Source: Jannaschia sp. CCS1 (GTDB taxonomy: Bacteria > Pseudomonadota > Alphaproteobacteria > Rhodobacterales > Rhodobacteraceae). Taken from it: a stretch of DNA of 64,000 bases. Position 1 is the stretch's first letter. Every line of letters begins with the position of its first letter. Where the stretch lies: the NCBI RefSeq assembly GCF_000013565.1, contig NC_007802.1, forward strand, positions 2,666,001-2,730,000, in the 5' to 3' direction. Of the stretch, positions 34,034 through 43,101 are shown piece after piece. The notes below the pieces were generated by a model that saw nothing but the letters and a program-made list of their open reading frames with translations, had not been told where the DNA came from and did no database searches. The translations under genes and the position numbers were made by a program.

Positions 34034-34660
34034 TCAGTTGGCGGCGACAATCAGCGGTGCATCGGCCGGGCCAATGAATTCCTCGGTCACCCAATCGGCA
34101 ATCCGCTGCGTGATCCGCAAGCGTTGCGTCACACCACGGGCGTCTGCGGTGACGGCATCACTTCCGCCAAGGGCCGGGAAGGTCAGATCAAAATCGGTGG
34201 GGCCTGCCAGCAGCGCGCCGGTCTCCGCGCTGCGGATCGTCATGATGAACTCAATCTCCTGCTCACTGGGCAGGTTGGAATAACGCACGCGCTGGGTCTG
34301 GGCATGGAACCGCGTCATATCCAGCGTCACGATCACAGGGATGGAGCCCTCAACACGCGCAAATGCGGCGTCCATGGCGGCCGTCATCAACTCATCGACC
34401 TGCGCGTGACGGTCCCCGATGGGATCTTCACGCCAAACAATATCCGCGCGCGGTTTGATGGTGTTGGCCTCCGACGAGGTGAGCGAGCGGGGCACATTGA
34501 CCTCAACGCCCACGATATCCCAGTCTTGGACCTGCATGTCCTCGATCACGGGCAGCGCGTCGAGCGCCAGGTCGCGTGTCACATCTGACGTGTTGACACA
34601 GCCCGAAACCGCAAGGGCGGCACCGAGGATGAAGGCGGGGATGAAACGGGACGTCATCAT
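34034..34660 (-). CDS. DUF6778-type lipoprotein
   Basis: 208 residues. The signal peptide ends at a lipobox (AVSGC), so this is a lipoprotein on the periplasmic face of a membrane. The body has a DWDIVGVEVNVPRSL start and a helical middle (HAQVDELMTAAMDAAFARVEG). It resembles the DUF6778 group known from Rhodobacteraceae. The start at 34660 is the first of two adjacent ATGs, behind GGAG. Function unknown. Confidence 0.72.
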   Translation of the reverse strand: MMTSRFIPAFILGAALAVSGCVNTSDVTRDLALDALPVIEDMQVQDWDIVGVEVNVPRSLTSSEANTIKPRADIVWREDPIGDRHAQVDELMTAAMDAAFARVEGSIPVIVTLDMTRFHAQTQRVRYSNLPSEQEIEFIMTIRSAETGALLAGPTDFDLTFPALGGSDAVTADARGVTQRLRITQRIADWVTEEFIGPADAPLIVAAN

Positions 34661-34676
34661 TGAATGTCTCCTGCGT

Positions 34677-34692
34677 GGGACCTTCTGGTCCC
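34677..34692. repeat. Perfect hairpin in the leader of the DUF6778 gene
   Basis: GGGACC-TTCT-GGTCCC, a six-base perfect stem with a four-base loop, lies just upstream of the ribosome site of the lipoprotein gene, within its probable 5' leader. It may affect mRNA stability. Confidence 0.4.
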
Positions 34693-34902
34693 GATTTGCC
34701 GAACGGTCTGCTCTCAGTACGCGGCGCACTCGTTAGGTGGTGCGACCCCGGTTTTATTGCGGCAAAGCAGGGCGGAATGAGGCAGGGGATGCGTCCATTC
34801 CGAGGTGATGTTTAGGAGAAAGCCTGCCAGGATTGTGGCAAATTTTAGGCAGATTTCTTGGAATGCCGATGGTTGCAGGTCAACTTAGCGAACGGCGCGC
34901 GG

Positions 34903-35667
34903 TCACTCTATCTCGCGGATGCCCGCGATTTGCGCCCGGGCGCCACCCAGGATCCAGGCATGCTCAGATGCGATAAAGACGGCCCCGAAGCCATATTTGC
35001 GCAGGGCTTTGGCGCGGTCTGCATCTGCCACGAACGTCATATAGGCCTTGCCATGGGTCGATGTCGCCTCGCCCACACGGGCCATGGCGGCGTGAAGCTC
35101 ATCGCAATCCTGATCGGTCTGGCCATAGGCGACGGTCAGGTCGGCGGGACCGAGGAAGAGCGCGTCGATGCCCGGCGTGGCGGCAATCGTCTCGCAGGCC
35201 TCCACCGCTTCGGGGTCCTCGATCTGGGCAATCACGACGGTCTCGGCCTCACTTTGCGCCAGAAGATCCGGCATCTTGCGCGTGGCATATCCGGCCCACC
35301 GGGTGGAGCCCGCATAGCCGCGACCGCCATGGCCGAAGCGTGCGGCCTTGGCGACCCGCGCGGCGACGTCCGCATCGGTGACATGGGGCACGACGATCCC
35401 CACCGCGCCCAGGTCAAGCGCTGCGCCGATATTCTCCGCCTTGCCCGAGGCCACGCGGATCAGCACCGGAAAATCAGCGGCCCGCGCCAGCGCGAGGCAG
35501 GCGTTCAGGGTTTGGCGATCAAAAGGCGCGTGTTCGGCATCAATGCACACGAAATCAAGGCCCGAGAGGATCAGAACCTCCAGAATATCCACCGAAGGCG
35601 TCTTCATGAACGTGCCCGCAAGGGGGCGGTTGGAGGCGACAAGTGTGCGAAATTCCGCGATGGACAT
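34903..35667 (-). CDS. HpcH/HpaI-family class II aldolase
   Basis: 254 residues. It begins SIAEFRTLVASNRPLAGTF; the catalytic and metal-ligand regions are CIDAEHAPFD, IAQIEDPEA and GPADLTVAYG. The family splits 2-keto-3-deoxy sugar acids or 4-hydroxy-2-ketoacids to pyruvate and an aldehyde, using Mg or Mn. The start at 35667 is supported by GGAG six bases before it. The neighbours give no clue to the substrate. Confidence 0.88.
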   Translation of the reverse strand: MSIAEFRTLVASNRPLAGTFMKTPSVDILEVLILSGLDFVCIDAEHAPFDRQTLNACLALARAADFPVLIRVASGKAENIGAALDLGAVGIVVPHVTDADVAARVAKAARFGHGGRGYAGSTRWAGYATRKMPDLLAQSEAETVVIAQIEDPEAVEACETIAATPGIDALFLGPADLTVAYGQTDQDCDELHAAMARVGEATSTHGKAYMTFVADADRAKALRKYGFGAVFIASEHAWILGGARAQIAGIREIE

Positions 35668-35836
35668 GGGGGGCTCCGGGATCAGGCTGCCCCGGGAGAT
35701 CACGGCCCCCGGGTGCGCGATGTTTGGCGAGCCGAAGGGGGAATTGCAACATCTGGAGGGGAGTGCACGCCCGGCGGCTGTTCCCGGGGCGCGCGAGGGC
35801 GCTTTCGCTGGCGTCCGGCGCGGGGCTCAGCCGGTG

Positions 35837-37003
35837 CTAACCGATGGCAGCGTTGGGGTCGAACTCTTCCATCGGCGCATCGGGGTCAAACCCGCCCATC
35901 GGCGCGTCCGGGTCAAAGTCACCCATGGGGGCGTCGGGATCGAAAGCTGCCGGTGCGGCGGCTGGCTTTTGCGGCGGGACTGGCGCTGGCCCCGGTTTTG
36001 CAGGGGTGGGCGGCGTGCCATTTTGCGGCGGGCGGGCCGCAGCGGGTGCCTCTGCCGGGCCGGACACCAATGAGGGCGGTTTGGCCGGGGCCGGTTGCGC
36101 CCCCTCCCCGTCGCCAAAGCGGACCGCCCGGCGCCCCGAGACCTGCCCCAAAGCCCCGCGCGCGAAGACATGGCCGATTTCATCTTCCAGGCTGATCGCA
36201 CTCAGATCGTTGTGATCGAAGGGCACCAGATCCCCCTGCGCCAGGTCCTCCACCTTGCCCAGCGGCATGATTGTGCGCATCAAAACCGCATCCAGCGCCA
36301 TGGGGGCGGTGCTGATCGCGCCCAGCATCCGGTCGCCCCAGCCCTTGGGGGCCTCCGCCGGCGCGGACGGCTGCTCAACCGAGCCGCCCCGGCGCGCAAT
36401 GGCGGGGTCACTGGGAAGGACCAACACAAGATCGCCGGTCTTGTGACCGCCCATCGTGACAGAGGTGCGCAAGACCCTGTAGCCACGCTCAGGCATCAGC
36501 AGGTTCAGCTGCGCCCGCTCCGTGATGATGGAGCCATAGCGCATCCGGTCGGGCCAGTCGCGACCCGCCTGGCCTGCCGTTTCCTGGGCAAAGGCCGCCA
36601 ACACAAGGTCCAGGAAGTCCCGGCAGAGCGCCTCATCAATGCGGGTGACCTTGCGCGCGGGGTGATTGGTTTTCTCCACCTCGCCGGTGGCCTGCACCTC
36701 GATCAGCGCATCCACCAGCGGATGATCCAGCGCGACCAGACCGCGCCGTCCCTCCGCATCCTCCACGGCGGCGGTCAGCCCCTGCTCCGGCATAGTGTCC
36801 AGCGCGTCCTGTAGCGAGGCCCCCGATGTGACGGCGGCATCCTCCACCTGTGGGGCCAGCACCGCATACGGCAGCGAGGCGCGGCGGATTGCGCGCGTCA
36901 GGCCCGTTTGCAAGCCCGGCTCCAGGGCCGCCACATCGGTTCCGCCCCGCAAATGGGCCGCAACGATGCGCGATAAAACAGATCTCTGCTTGGGGTCAGA
37001 CAT
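35837..37003 (-). CDS. FliM/FliN-family flagellar motor switch protein (divergent, with a repeat tail)
   Basis: 388 residues. The N-terminal two thirds (RSVLSRIVAAHLRGG, ITERAQLNLLMPERGYRVLRTSVTMGG) follow the FliM middle domain loosely. The SpoA/FliN-type domain lies at about 240-290 (DLVPFDHNDLSAISL, ARGALGQVSGRRAVRF). A Pro/Ala-rich linker is followed by four copies of FDPDAPMxx at the very end (the last is degenerate). Its gene is far from fliG and has no flagellar neighbours. Switch-complex function is inferred. Confidence 0.75.
   Translation of the reverse strand: MSDPKQRSVLSRIVAAHLRGGTDVAALEPGLQTGLTRAIRRASLPYAVLAPQVEDAAVTSGASLQDALDTMPEQGLTAAVEDAEGRRGLVALDHPLVDALIEVQATGEVEKTNHPARKVTRIDEALCRDFLDLVLAAFAQETAGQAGRDWPDRMRYGSIITERAQLNLLMPERGYRVLRTSVTMGGHKTGDLVLVLPSDPAIARRGGSVEQPSAPAEAPKGWGDRMLGAISTAPMALDAVLMRTIMPLGKVEDLAQGDLVPFDHNDLSAISLEDEIGHVFARGALGQVSGRRAVRFGDGEGAQPAPAKPPSLVSGPAEAPAAARPPQNGTPPTPAKPGPAPVPPQKPAAAPAAFDPDAPMGDFDPDAPMGGFDPDAPMEEFDPNAAIG
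35840..35944 (-). repeat. Tandem 27-bp coding repeat
   Basis: About 3.9 copies of a 27-base unit encode the nine-residue repeat FDPDAPMGx at the C-terminus of the FliM-like protein. The last unit is shortened and mutated (FDPNAAIG). The unit is a multiple of three, so copy-number change keeps the frame. Confidence 0.85.
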
Positions 37004-37069
37004 GGACGGGCGGGGCCTTTAGACGGATCACATCCGCCAGACATCGCACAAAAGCCGTTAACAAAACCC

Positions 37070-39751
37070 TTACGCAGCCCGTAAAGATGCCACCGACAAT
37101 TGCACCCGGAACCGCGCGCCGCCCGGGCCGGGCAGGAAACTGAGCCGCCCATCCAGCCGCGTCATCACCTCGCGGCTGATCGCCAGGCCAAGCCCCGCCC
37201 CAGGCGCCCCGCGCGCGGTGTCGAGGCGGGCAAATTTTTCAAAGATCAAAGCCTCCTGCCGGGCCGGAATGCCCGAACCGTTATCTTCAAAATCAACGGC
37301 CAGCCCCTGCCCCGTCTGCACCACGGATATCGTCAGCTCAGGCGCCTGGGCGTCGCAATATTTCTGGGCGTTGGAGATGAGGTTGATGAAGACCTGGCTC
37401 AGGCGGTCCGCATCAGTCCACAGGGCGATGTTTTCCGCCGCCCGGTCGCGCCGGATCGTCAGGCCAGCCCCCGCCCCCATCCCCGCCACGGAGATCGCGC
37501 GGTCCATCACATCGGCCAGAACCGCCGCCCCCATGTTCAGCGTCACGCGCCCGTTCTCCAGCACGCTCAGGTCCAGCAAATCATCCAGCAACCGCGTCAG
37601 CCGCAGGCTTTCGTCATGCATGATCCGGCTGAACCGCAGCCGTGCCGCGTCATCCACTGGGTCCGATTGCATCAAAATCTCGGAAAACGCGCGGATTGAC
37701 GTCATCGGCGTGCGCAATTCGTGGGAGATCTGGGACAAAAACGCGTCCTTCTGCACCGACAGCTCGGTCAGCTTGGCGTTGGCCTCCCGCAGGCGGCGGG
37801 CGGTCTGGGCCAATTCTTCGGATTTGGCCTCCAACTGGCTGGAATATTCCATGATCTGCGCCGTCTCGTCGGCCACGGCCAGCAGATCGCGCACCGACAC
37901 GGACGCGGCCCCGGTGATCTGCGCCACCATCGCGTGGGCTGTGGCCGCGCCGACGGAGCCTGCCAATTCCCGCTCCAGCCGCTCCAGAAAATCCGGGGTC
38001 GGTTCGGGCAATTCCCCCTCGCGGCCCTGGGCCACGGCCACCTCCGCAAACAGCCGCCCCGCGCGGCCCGGGCCCATGATCCGCTGCGCCATGATCAACA
38101 GGTCATCCGCCGTGCCCGCGGCTCCGCGCCACCCTCTCAGGGCGCGGGAATGGTCGAAGACGTTGACGAATTGCGCCCCTTGCAAGCGCTCCAGCGGCGA
38201 GGGGAAGCTGAACAGGGACCCCAGAATAAACAGCGTCGTATTGATCCCCAGGGACAGGACCATCGCGGTCAGCAGCGGATCGGTGGCCTGCAAGCCAAGG
38301 GGTGTGACCGGGGGCAGCCATGTCAGCCCGAACACGCCCTCCGACAGCATCGGGGCGAGCAACCCGCCAGTCTCGGCCACATTGGGCAGCAGCAGGAGCC
38401 AGCCCCAAATCGCGAAACCCGACCCGATCCCAAGGGCCGCCCCCACCCGCGTGGCACCACGCCACAGGATGCCCCCGATCAACGCAGGCAGGACCTGCGC
38501 CACGCCCAAAAAGGAGATCAGGCCGATGGACGCCAGGGCCGCCGTGCCCCCGGACTGGCGATAATACATCAGACCCAGAGCCAGCACGCCCGCGATGGAC
38601 ACCCGGCGCGCCATCAACGCCACCCTGCGCATATCACCGCCCATCGCGTCGCCGCTCGGGCCGATCCAGAGCCACAGCGGCACGACGATGTGGTTGGACA
38701 CCATCGTCGACAGGGCCAGCGCCGCCACGATCACCATGGATGTGGCCGCCGAAAACCCGCCCAGAAACACCAGAAGCGCCAGCGCGTCCTGATCCAGTGA
38801 CAGCGGCACGGTCAGAACGTAAAGGTCCGGGTTGTCGCCGGTACCCGGCAAGCTCATCCCCGCCACGGCGATGGGCACCACAAAAAGCGAGATCAACATC
38901 AGGTACAGCGGAAAGGCCCACCCGGCCACGGCCAGATGCCGCTCGTCCGAATTCTCCACCACCAGCACCTGAAACATGCGCGGCAGGCACAAGATCGCCG
39001 CGCCTGCCAGCACCGTCAGGCCCAACCAGCGCGCGCCATTCACCGGCTCACGCGCGATCGTGCTGGCCTCGATCCGCGCCAGCATGTCCCCGGGCCCATC
39101 GGCCACGCCCCAGACGACAAAGACGCCCACCGCAAGGATGGCGGCCAGTTTCACGACGGCTTCGCAGGCGATGGCGCTGACAAGGCCGGGGTGGCGCTCG
39201 TTCAGGTCCAGGGACCGTGTGCCGAAGATGATAGTGAATACGGCCAGGCCAAAGGCCAGCCAGACCGCCGTGCTATCGGTGTTCGCGGATCCAAACGCGC
39301 CGGGCTGCGCGAAGACGGAAAACGACAGCGTCACAGATTGGAGCTGCAAGGCGATGTAGGGCGTCGTGCCGACCACCGCGAGAAGCGTCACCAACGCCGC
39401 CAGCCCCCCCGATTTGCCATAGCGAGAGGAGATCATGTCGGCGACGGATGTGATCCGCTGCGCCCGCCCGATCCGCACCACTTTGCGCAGCAGCCAGAAC
39501 CAGCCCACAAACATCAGCGTCGGGCCCAAGTAGATCGTCAGGAATTCCAGGCCGGATCGCGCCGCTGATCCCACCGCGCCATAGAACGTCCAGGCCGTGG
39601 CGTATATGGACAGCGACAGCGTGTAGGTGATGGGCGAGTTGAGCCAACCCGCGCCGCCCTTGGCCGCGCTTTTCTCGGCCCAGAAGGCAATCGCGAACAG
39701 GCCCAGAACGTAGAGCACGCAGATTATGACAAGACCGTCGAGGCTCAGCAT
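37070..39751 (-). CDS. Sensor histidine kinase fused to an SLC5 (sodium/solute symporter) domain
   Basis: 893 residues. The first about 500 residues have some 13 membrane helices of the SSS/SLC5 type (YTLSLSIYATAWTFYGAVG, LVSAIACEAVVKLAA). The kinase part has the phosphorylated histidine in SQISHELRTPMTS (near residue 680), and the ATPase boxes NLISNAQKY and EDNGSGIP. This is the CbrA/CrbS-like design, which senses a transported or bound solute such as acetate or an amino acid. The small membrane protein and response regulator lie directly upstream on the same strand. Confidence 0.92.
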   Translation of the reverse strand: MLSLDGLVIICVLYVLGLFAIAFWAEKSAAKGGAGWLNSPITYTLSLSIYATAWTFYGAVGSAARSGLEFLTIYLGPTLMFVGWFWLLRKVVRIGRAQRITSVADMISSRYGKSGGLAALVTLLAVVGTTPYIALQLQSVTLSFSVFAQPGAFGSANTDSTAVWLAFGLAVFTIIFGTRSLDLNERHPGLVSAIACEAVVKLAAILAVGVFVVWGVADGPGDMLARIEASTIAREPVNGARWLGLTVLAGAAILCLPRMFQVLVVENSDERHLAVAGWAFPLYLMLISLFVVPIAVAGMSLPGTGDNPDLYVLTVPLSLDQDALALLVFLGGFSAATSMVIVAALALSTMVSNHIVVPLWLWIGPSGDAMGGDMRRVALMARRVSIAGVLALGLMYYRQSGGTAALASIGLISFLGVAQVLPALIGGILWRGATRVGAALGIGSGFAIWGWLLLLPNVAETGGLLAPMLSEGVFGLTWLPPVTPLGLQATDPLLTAMVLSLGINTTLFILGSLFSFPSPLERLQGAQFVNVFDHSRALRGWRGAAGTADDLLIMAQRIMGPGRAGRLFAEVAVAQGREGELPEPTPDFLERLERELAGSVGAATAHAMVAQITGAASVSVRDLLAVADETAQIMEYSSQLEAKSEELAQTARRLREANAKLTELSVQKDAFLSQISHELRTPMTSIRAFSEILMQSDPVDDAARLRFSRIMHDESLRLTRLLDDLLDLSVLENGRVTLNMGAAVLADVMDRAISVAGMGAGAGLTIRRDRAAENIALWTDADRLSQVFINLISNAQKYCDAQAPELTISVVQTGQGLAVDFEDNGSGIPARQEALIFEKFARLDTARGAPGAGLGLAISREVMTRLDGRLSFLPGPGGARFRVQLSVASLRAA

Positions 39752-39754
39752 GTC

Positions 39755-40048
39755 TCAGGGGCCTGTGTCGGGCGATGTATCGGGCGGTGTATCGGGGGGC
39801 GGGTCGGTATCCTCGGGGGCCGATCCGATCAGGGCGCGGCTCACCAGCCCCGTCAGGACGATCAACCCGAACCAGATCGCGAAGTAATAGACCAGGGCGG
39901 CGGCCAGTGTGGGCGCGCCCGGCCCGTCATCCCGGATGAAGATCGGACCGAAGATCAGGATCGCGCCGAGAAAGGGCAGCAGCCGGGCCGCGTCTTGCAG
40001 GCGGTGCTGCCGGTAGGTCCGGCGTTCCAGAAACAGGCGGCGCACCAC
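39755..40048 (-). CDS. Small membrane protein between kinase and response regulator
   Basis: 97 residues starting at GTG. Two membrane helices (LLPFLGAILIFGPIFI and ALVYYFAIWFGLIVLTGLV) follow a basic N-terminus; the tail repeats PPDTPPDTSPDTG. It is packed three bases from each neighbour, which fits a role in the same signalling unit. Function unknown. Confidence 0.75.
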   Translation of the reverse strand: MVRRLFLERRTYRQHRLQDAARLLPFLGAILIFGPIFIRDDGPGAPTLAAALVYYFAIWFGLIVLTGLVSRALIGSAPEDTDPPPDTPPDTSPDTGP

Positions 40049-40051
40049 GGC

Positions 40052-40525
40052 TCAGGTCCCCCCGCCCGGCATCTCGGCGCGCATGGCCGTGACCGTCTCC
40101 AGCAGCTCGGCGTTGGAAAACGGCTTGGTCAGGAAGGCATTCGCCCCCAGTGCCATGGCCTGCTCGCGGTCCTTGGTCTGCCCCTTGGCGGTCAGCATCA
40201 GGACGGGCAACGCCGCCGTGGCGGGGCGCGCGCGAAGATCCGCCAGAATGTCAAAGCCCGACCGTCCCGGCAGCATCACATCGAGGACCAGCATATCAGG
40301 CGACAGCCGCGCGATCTCGTCCAAGGCGTCATCGCCCTTGCCGTGGCCGCGCACATCCCACCCCGCACGGCTGAGGATGAAGCTCAACGCCTCAAGGATG
40401 TTGCTCTCGTCCTCCACGATCAGGATGCGCCCGACAGGTCCGGATGTCGCCGGAGCGCCCGCGCCATCTGTCGCCCCCGCGCCCACCTGGCCCATCCCGG
40501 CCCTTGTGTCATGCGATGTCGTCAT
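40052..40525 (-). CDS. Single-domain response regulator
   Basis: 157 residues. A receiver domain starts at GRILIVEDESNILEAL; the phosphorylated Asp is in MLVLDVMLPGRSG, and the Lys in FLTKPFSN completes the site. There is no output domain, so it likely relays phosphate or acts by contact. A 30-residue Gly/Ala-rich extension precedes the domain. The start at 40525 is the ATG after GGAGGAGG. It is the first gene of the kinase operon. Confidence 0.88.
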   Translation of the reverse strand: MTTSHDTRAGMGQVGAGATDGAGAPATSGPVGRILIVEDESNILEALSFILSRAGWDVRGHGKGDDALDEIARLSPDMLVLDVMLPGRSGFDILADLRARPATAALPVLMLTAKGQTKDREQAMALGANAFLTKPFSNAELLETVTAMRAEMPGGGT

Positions 40526-40846
40526 TCCCAGCCCTCCTCCCAAGGCTGCCCGGGCCATCGACCCTCCCATTGGTCCGGTCCCGGTGCATTTACTGTGCAT
40601 GGACCGCCCCATGCGCGCAATGGTCTGGCGTGGATTGACCGACCTCGGCCTCGGATGCGCGCCCGATCTGCGCCGGTCGCCCGGGCCTGCAATGACGCGC
40701 TGCCGCCGATGCGGGCTCCTCACTCTGGGCCGTCCCGACGGGCCGGGGTGAGCGGCCGCATCGGCCACCGGCACAGATCTCTCTCGCCCCGCGGGCGGGG
40801 AGGGATCACGCCAGCCGTTCGCCCGCCCGCCTTCGAACCGCCCACC
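40526..40846. other. 321-base gap upstream of the response regulator
   Basis: No gene is evident; open frames here are short shadows of the neighbours. A 31-base dyad with arms CGGTCC / GGACCG and inner TGCA / TGCA (40576-40606) lies about 50 bases upstream of the response regulator start and may be an operator or leader hairpin. Confidence 0.5.
40576..40606. promoter_or_regulatory. Imperfect dyad upstream of the response regulator
   Basis: CGGTCC-cgg-TGCA-tttactg-TGCA-t-GGACCG. Its outer arms are complementary, and the inner TGCA copies pair with each other. The position fits a binding site in the promoter region of the kinase operon; no protein can be named. Confidence 0.4.
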
Positions 40847-42169
40847 CTATCGCCGCGCCGCGCATGCCGCCCTTGGGCAGGTCCCGCATCCCGGGCCGCC
40901 GGCAATCACCTCCAAGGCCCCTGCCCCCTCTCCACCGGCCCCCTCTCCGGCCAATGCCGACCCTGCCGGCATCACCAGCATCGTGGCCTCCACCCGCGGC
41001 ACCGCCCCGAACACCTGTCCCTGCGCCACCGGTTGCGCCACCGCCCAGGTCTTGAACCGCGCGCCCTGGGGCGTCTCGACGATGGCCATGTCAGCCTGTC
41101 CCACGCGCCCCAACACCCGGTAGAGCGGCCAGAGCGGGCAGCCCGCCGCCACGCGCGGCATCGCAAAGCCCTGCAGCCCGCGCCGGTGCAGCATCGCGCC
41201 CGAGGCGTCGCAAATCGCCAACCCGCAGGGCGGCGGACCCGCATCTGCCGGAAGGCTCGCCATGCGCCGCAGCACCAGTGCCACATCGCCCGCGGCATGC
41301 TCGACAAGCCGGGCCGGATCGTAGCCCACAGCCTTTGCCCTCGGCGCAAAGGTTGCCATCGGCAGGCGCTTTGCATCATCCGCGTAGACCCGCAGCCGCA
41401 CCTCCGCCCTGGATCTCGCAGGCCCGTCCTCCATCCCGGCACTGCGCGCCAGCACCGCCGCGACCGCATCCGCGCCGTCCTGCTCGATCTCCGCAAAGTA
41501 ATGCCCCGCCGCCTCGAACATCGCCTCGACCGTTTCCTCCGGGGCCGACACATCCGCGCCCGCCCCCGGGGCCTCGAACTGCGCCAACAACCCCGTAGCC
41601 CGCGATGACAGCCGCTCCGCATCCTCATGCAGGTTGCGGTGGAACCGCCCGCGCCAGGCCGGATCCAGATCAGCCTCGCGCACCAGAATATCCGCCGTGG
41701 TTCGGATCGCCGCCACCGATGACAGCACCTCATGCATCGCCTCCGCCAGGGCCGGGTCATGGGCCAGGCGGTCGCGCAGCGCCTCGATCTGGGCTTCCAG
41801 ATTGCGCGCGCGGGTCTCTTGTGCGGCAATCAATGCGGTCCAGCCGGGGAAGCGGGCCACCAGCTCATCCACCCGCGCCGTCTCTGCCGGGACATCGCCC
41901 AAGGCGCGCGCGGCGGCATCCAGCAACTCGCTGATCCCCGCATCCACCCCCTCGGTCAGGGCCGAGGCCTCCACCTCCAACGCCCGCGCCAACGCCAGCA
42001 ACAGCTTGCCGCCAATCTTGCGATGGTTGTGCTCGATCAGGTTGAGGTAGGAGGGGGAGACGCCAACAATCTCCGCCAGGACCCCCTGTTTAAGCCCCAT
42101 CGCCAGCCGCCGCTCACGAATCCGGCTGCCGGTCAGGTGGTCATCGGGGGGCAATGTTGGGTCAGCCAT
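40847..42169 (-). CDS. XRE-family regulator of the RamB/ScfR type (short-chain fatty acid metabolism)
   Basis: 440 residues. An N-terminal helix-turn-helix (about 17-72, LAEIVGVSPSYLNLIEHNHR) is followed by a long helical region and a conserved C-terminal domain (DUF2083-like) with cysteines in PPPCGLAICD, AGCPLWPLY and a final CGTCPRAAC. Regulators of this class control acetate, propionate or glyoxylate genes in actinobacteria and Rhodobacteraceae. It lies next to an acetate-type sensor kinase set, which fits but does not prove a shared role. Confidence 0.82.
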   Translation of the reverse strand: MADPTLPPDDHLTGSRIRERRLAMGLKQGVLAEIVGVSPSYLNLIEHNHRKIGGKLLLALARALEVEASALTEGVDAGISELLDAAARALGDVPAETARVDELVARFPGWTALIAAQETRARNLEAQIEALRDRLAHDPALAEAMHEVLSSVAAIRTTADILVREADLDPAWRGRFHRNLHEDAERLSSRATGLLAQFEAPGAGADVSAPEETVEAMFEAAGHYFAEIEQDGADAVAAVLARSAGMEDGPARSRAEVRLRVYADDAKRLPMATFAPRAKAVGYDPARLVEHAAGDVALVLRRMASLPADAGPPPCGLAICDASGAMLHRRGLQGFAMPRVAAGCPLWPLYRVLGRVGQADMAIVETPQGARFKTWAVAQPVAQGQVFGAVPRVEATMLVMPAGSALAGEGAGGEGAGALEVIAGGPGCGTCPRAACAARR

Positions 42170-42445
42170 GGGGGGTCTTTCACGATCTTTACAGGATTTT
42201 CACAAAAATTGACGAACTCCACAATTCGATTCCGACGGGTCAAATCGTCTCTGCCCTGCCCCGGGCCGTCGCAGGCCATAATCGCGGCCACCGTCGCGCC
42301 AGCGTTTCGCTATGGGCCAAAACATAACATTCTAAGAACATGCCCTGCCTGCGTTAACCTATCGGAAAGGTCCTGTGGGTAGTTTTCTCGCGGCTGCGCG
42401 CGGTATCTCCGCCTGTTGGCCCGCAAGACGGAAAGGAGCTTTTCC

Positions 42446-42865
42446 ATGGACATGTCCGGAGTGCCAGTCGCGCCTGCGCTGACGGTGGCCAACCGTGCCA
42501 CGACACTGCCTGCGGCGACGCCCGGCAGTGACATCCGCCCAGACCAGCGCGCCGAACCCGTCGATCCCACGCAATTGCCAGCGCCGATCAAGGGCCTGGG
42601 CATCGCGCCGCTGGATCTGTTTCAGGTGGGCGACAACGATGATGTTCCCCTGCCGCCGAACCCGCCCCGTGACCCTATCGCGATGGTGACCCCGCTGGAC
42701 TTCACAGATGACCAGCCCGTGACCGAGGTTGAGGTCGAGGGTCCCGCCCAGGACGCGCCCGCGCCGGACCTGGATCTGCCGAAAGAGCCTGCCCCCGAAT
42801 TGGCCCGCGCCGTTCAGGTGCTGGACGACGAACCCCGCGCGCCCTCCTTCGACATTCGCCGCTGA
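42446..42865 (+). CDS. Proline- and aspartate-rich hypothetical protein
   Basis: 139 residues, disordered in composition, with AAAGGAG before the start. Recognisable short segments are LGIAPLDLFQVGDNDDVPLP and MVTPLDFTDDQP. No domain, signal peptide or membrane helix is seen. Codon use matches the area. It is divergent from the RamB-like regulator and followed by a convergent low-complexity gene. Function unknown. Confidence 0.6.
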   Translation: MDMSGVPVAPALTVANRATTLPAATPGSDIRPDQRAEPVDPTQLPAPIKGLGIAPLDLFQVGDNDDVPLPPNPPRDPIAMVTPLDFTDDQPVTEVEVEGPAQDAPAPDLDLPKEPAPELARAVQVLDDEPRAPSFDIRR

Positions 42866-43044
42866 CACACCTGGCCCATGCCATGCCCGGCCCGGCCTAG
42901 CGCGGCCCCGCACGGCCTATGAACGCCCGACCAACACAGCGGTCGTCCGTTTCTCGCGCCCATTGTCGTGACCATCCATAGTTTGACCGACACGCGCGTG
43001 CCACACCGCTTTGCTCACCATCAACACCGCACCGATACCACATC

Positions 43045-43076
43045 AAAAAAGGCCCGGAGCGGATGCTGCGGGCCTT
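43045..43076 (-). terminator. Terminator after the low-complexity gene
   Basis: An eight-base stem AAGGCCCG / CGGGCCTT (43049-43076) with a 12-base loop. On the minus strand it is followed by a TTTTTT tract (complement of AAAAAA at 43045-43050), so it ends the gene at 43102. Confidence 0.85.
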
Positions 43077-43101
43077 CCATGTTTTTGATCGTCTGGGGTG
43101 C

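Noticed and set aside
35840-35944. Short tandem repeat considered as a CRISPR-like array
   Set aside because: The units are contiguous without spacers, 27 bases long and in frame with the FliM-like gene, so this is a coding repeat.
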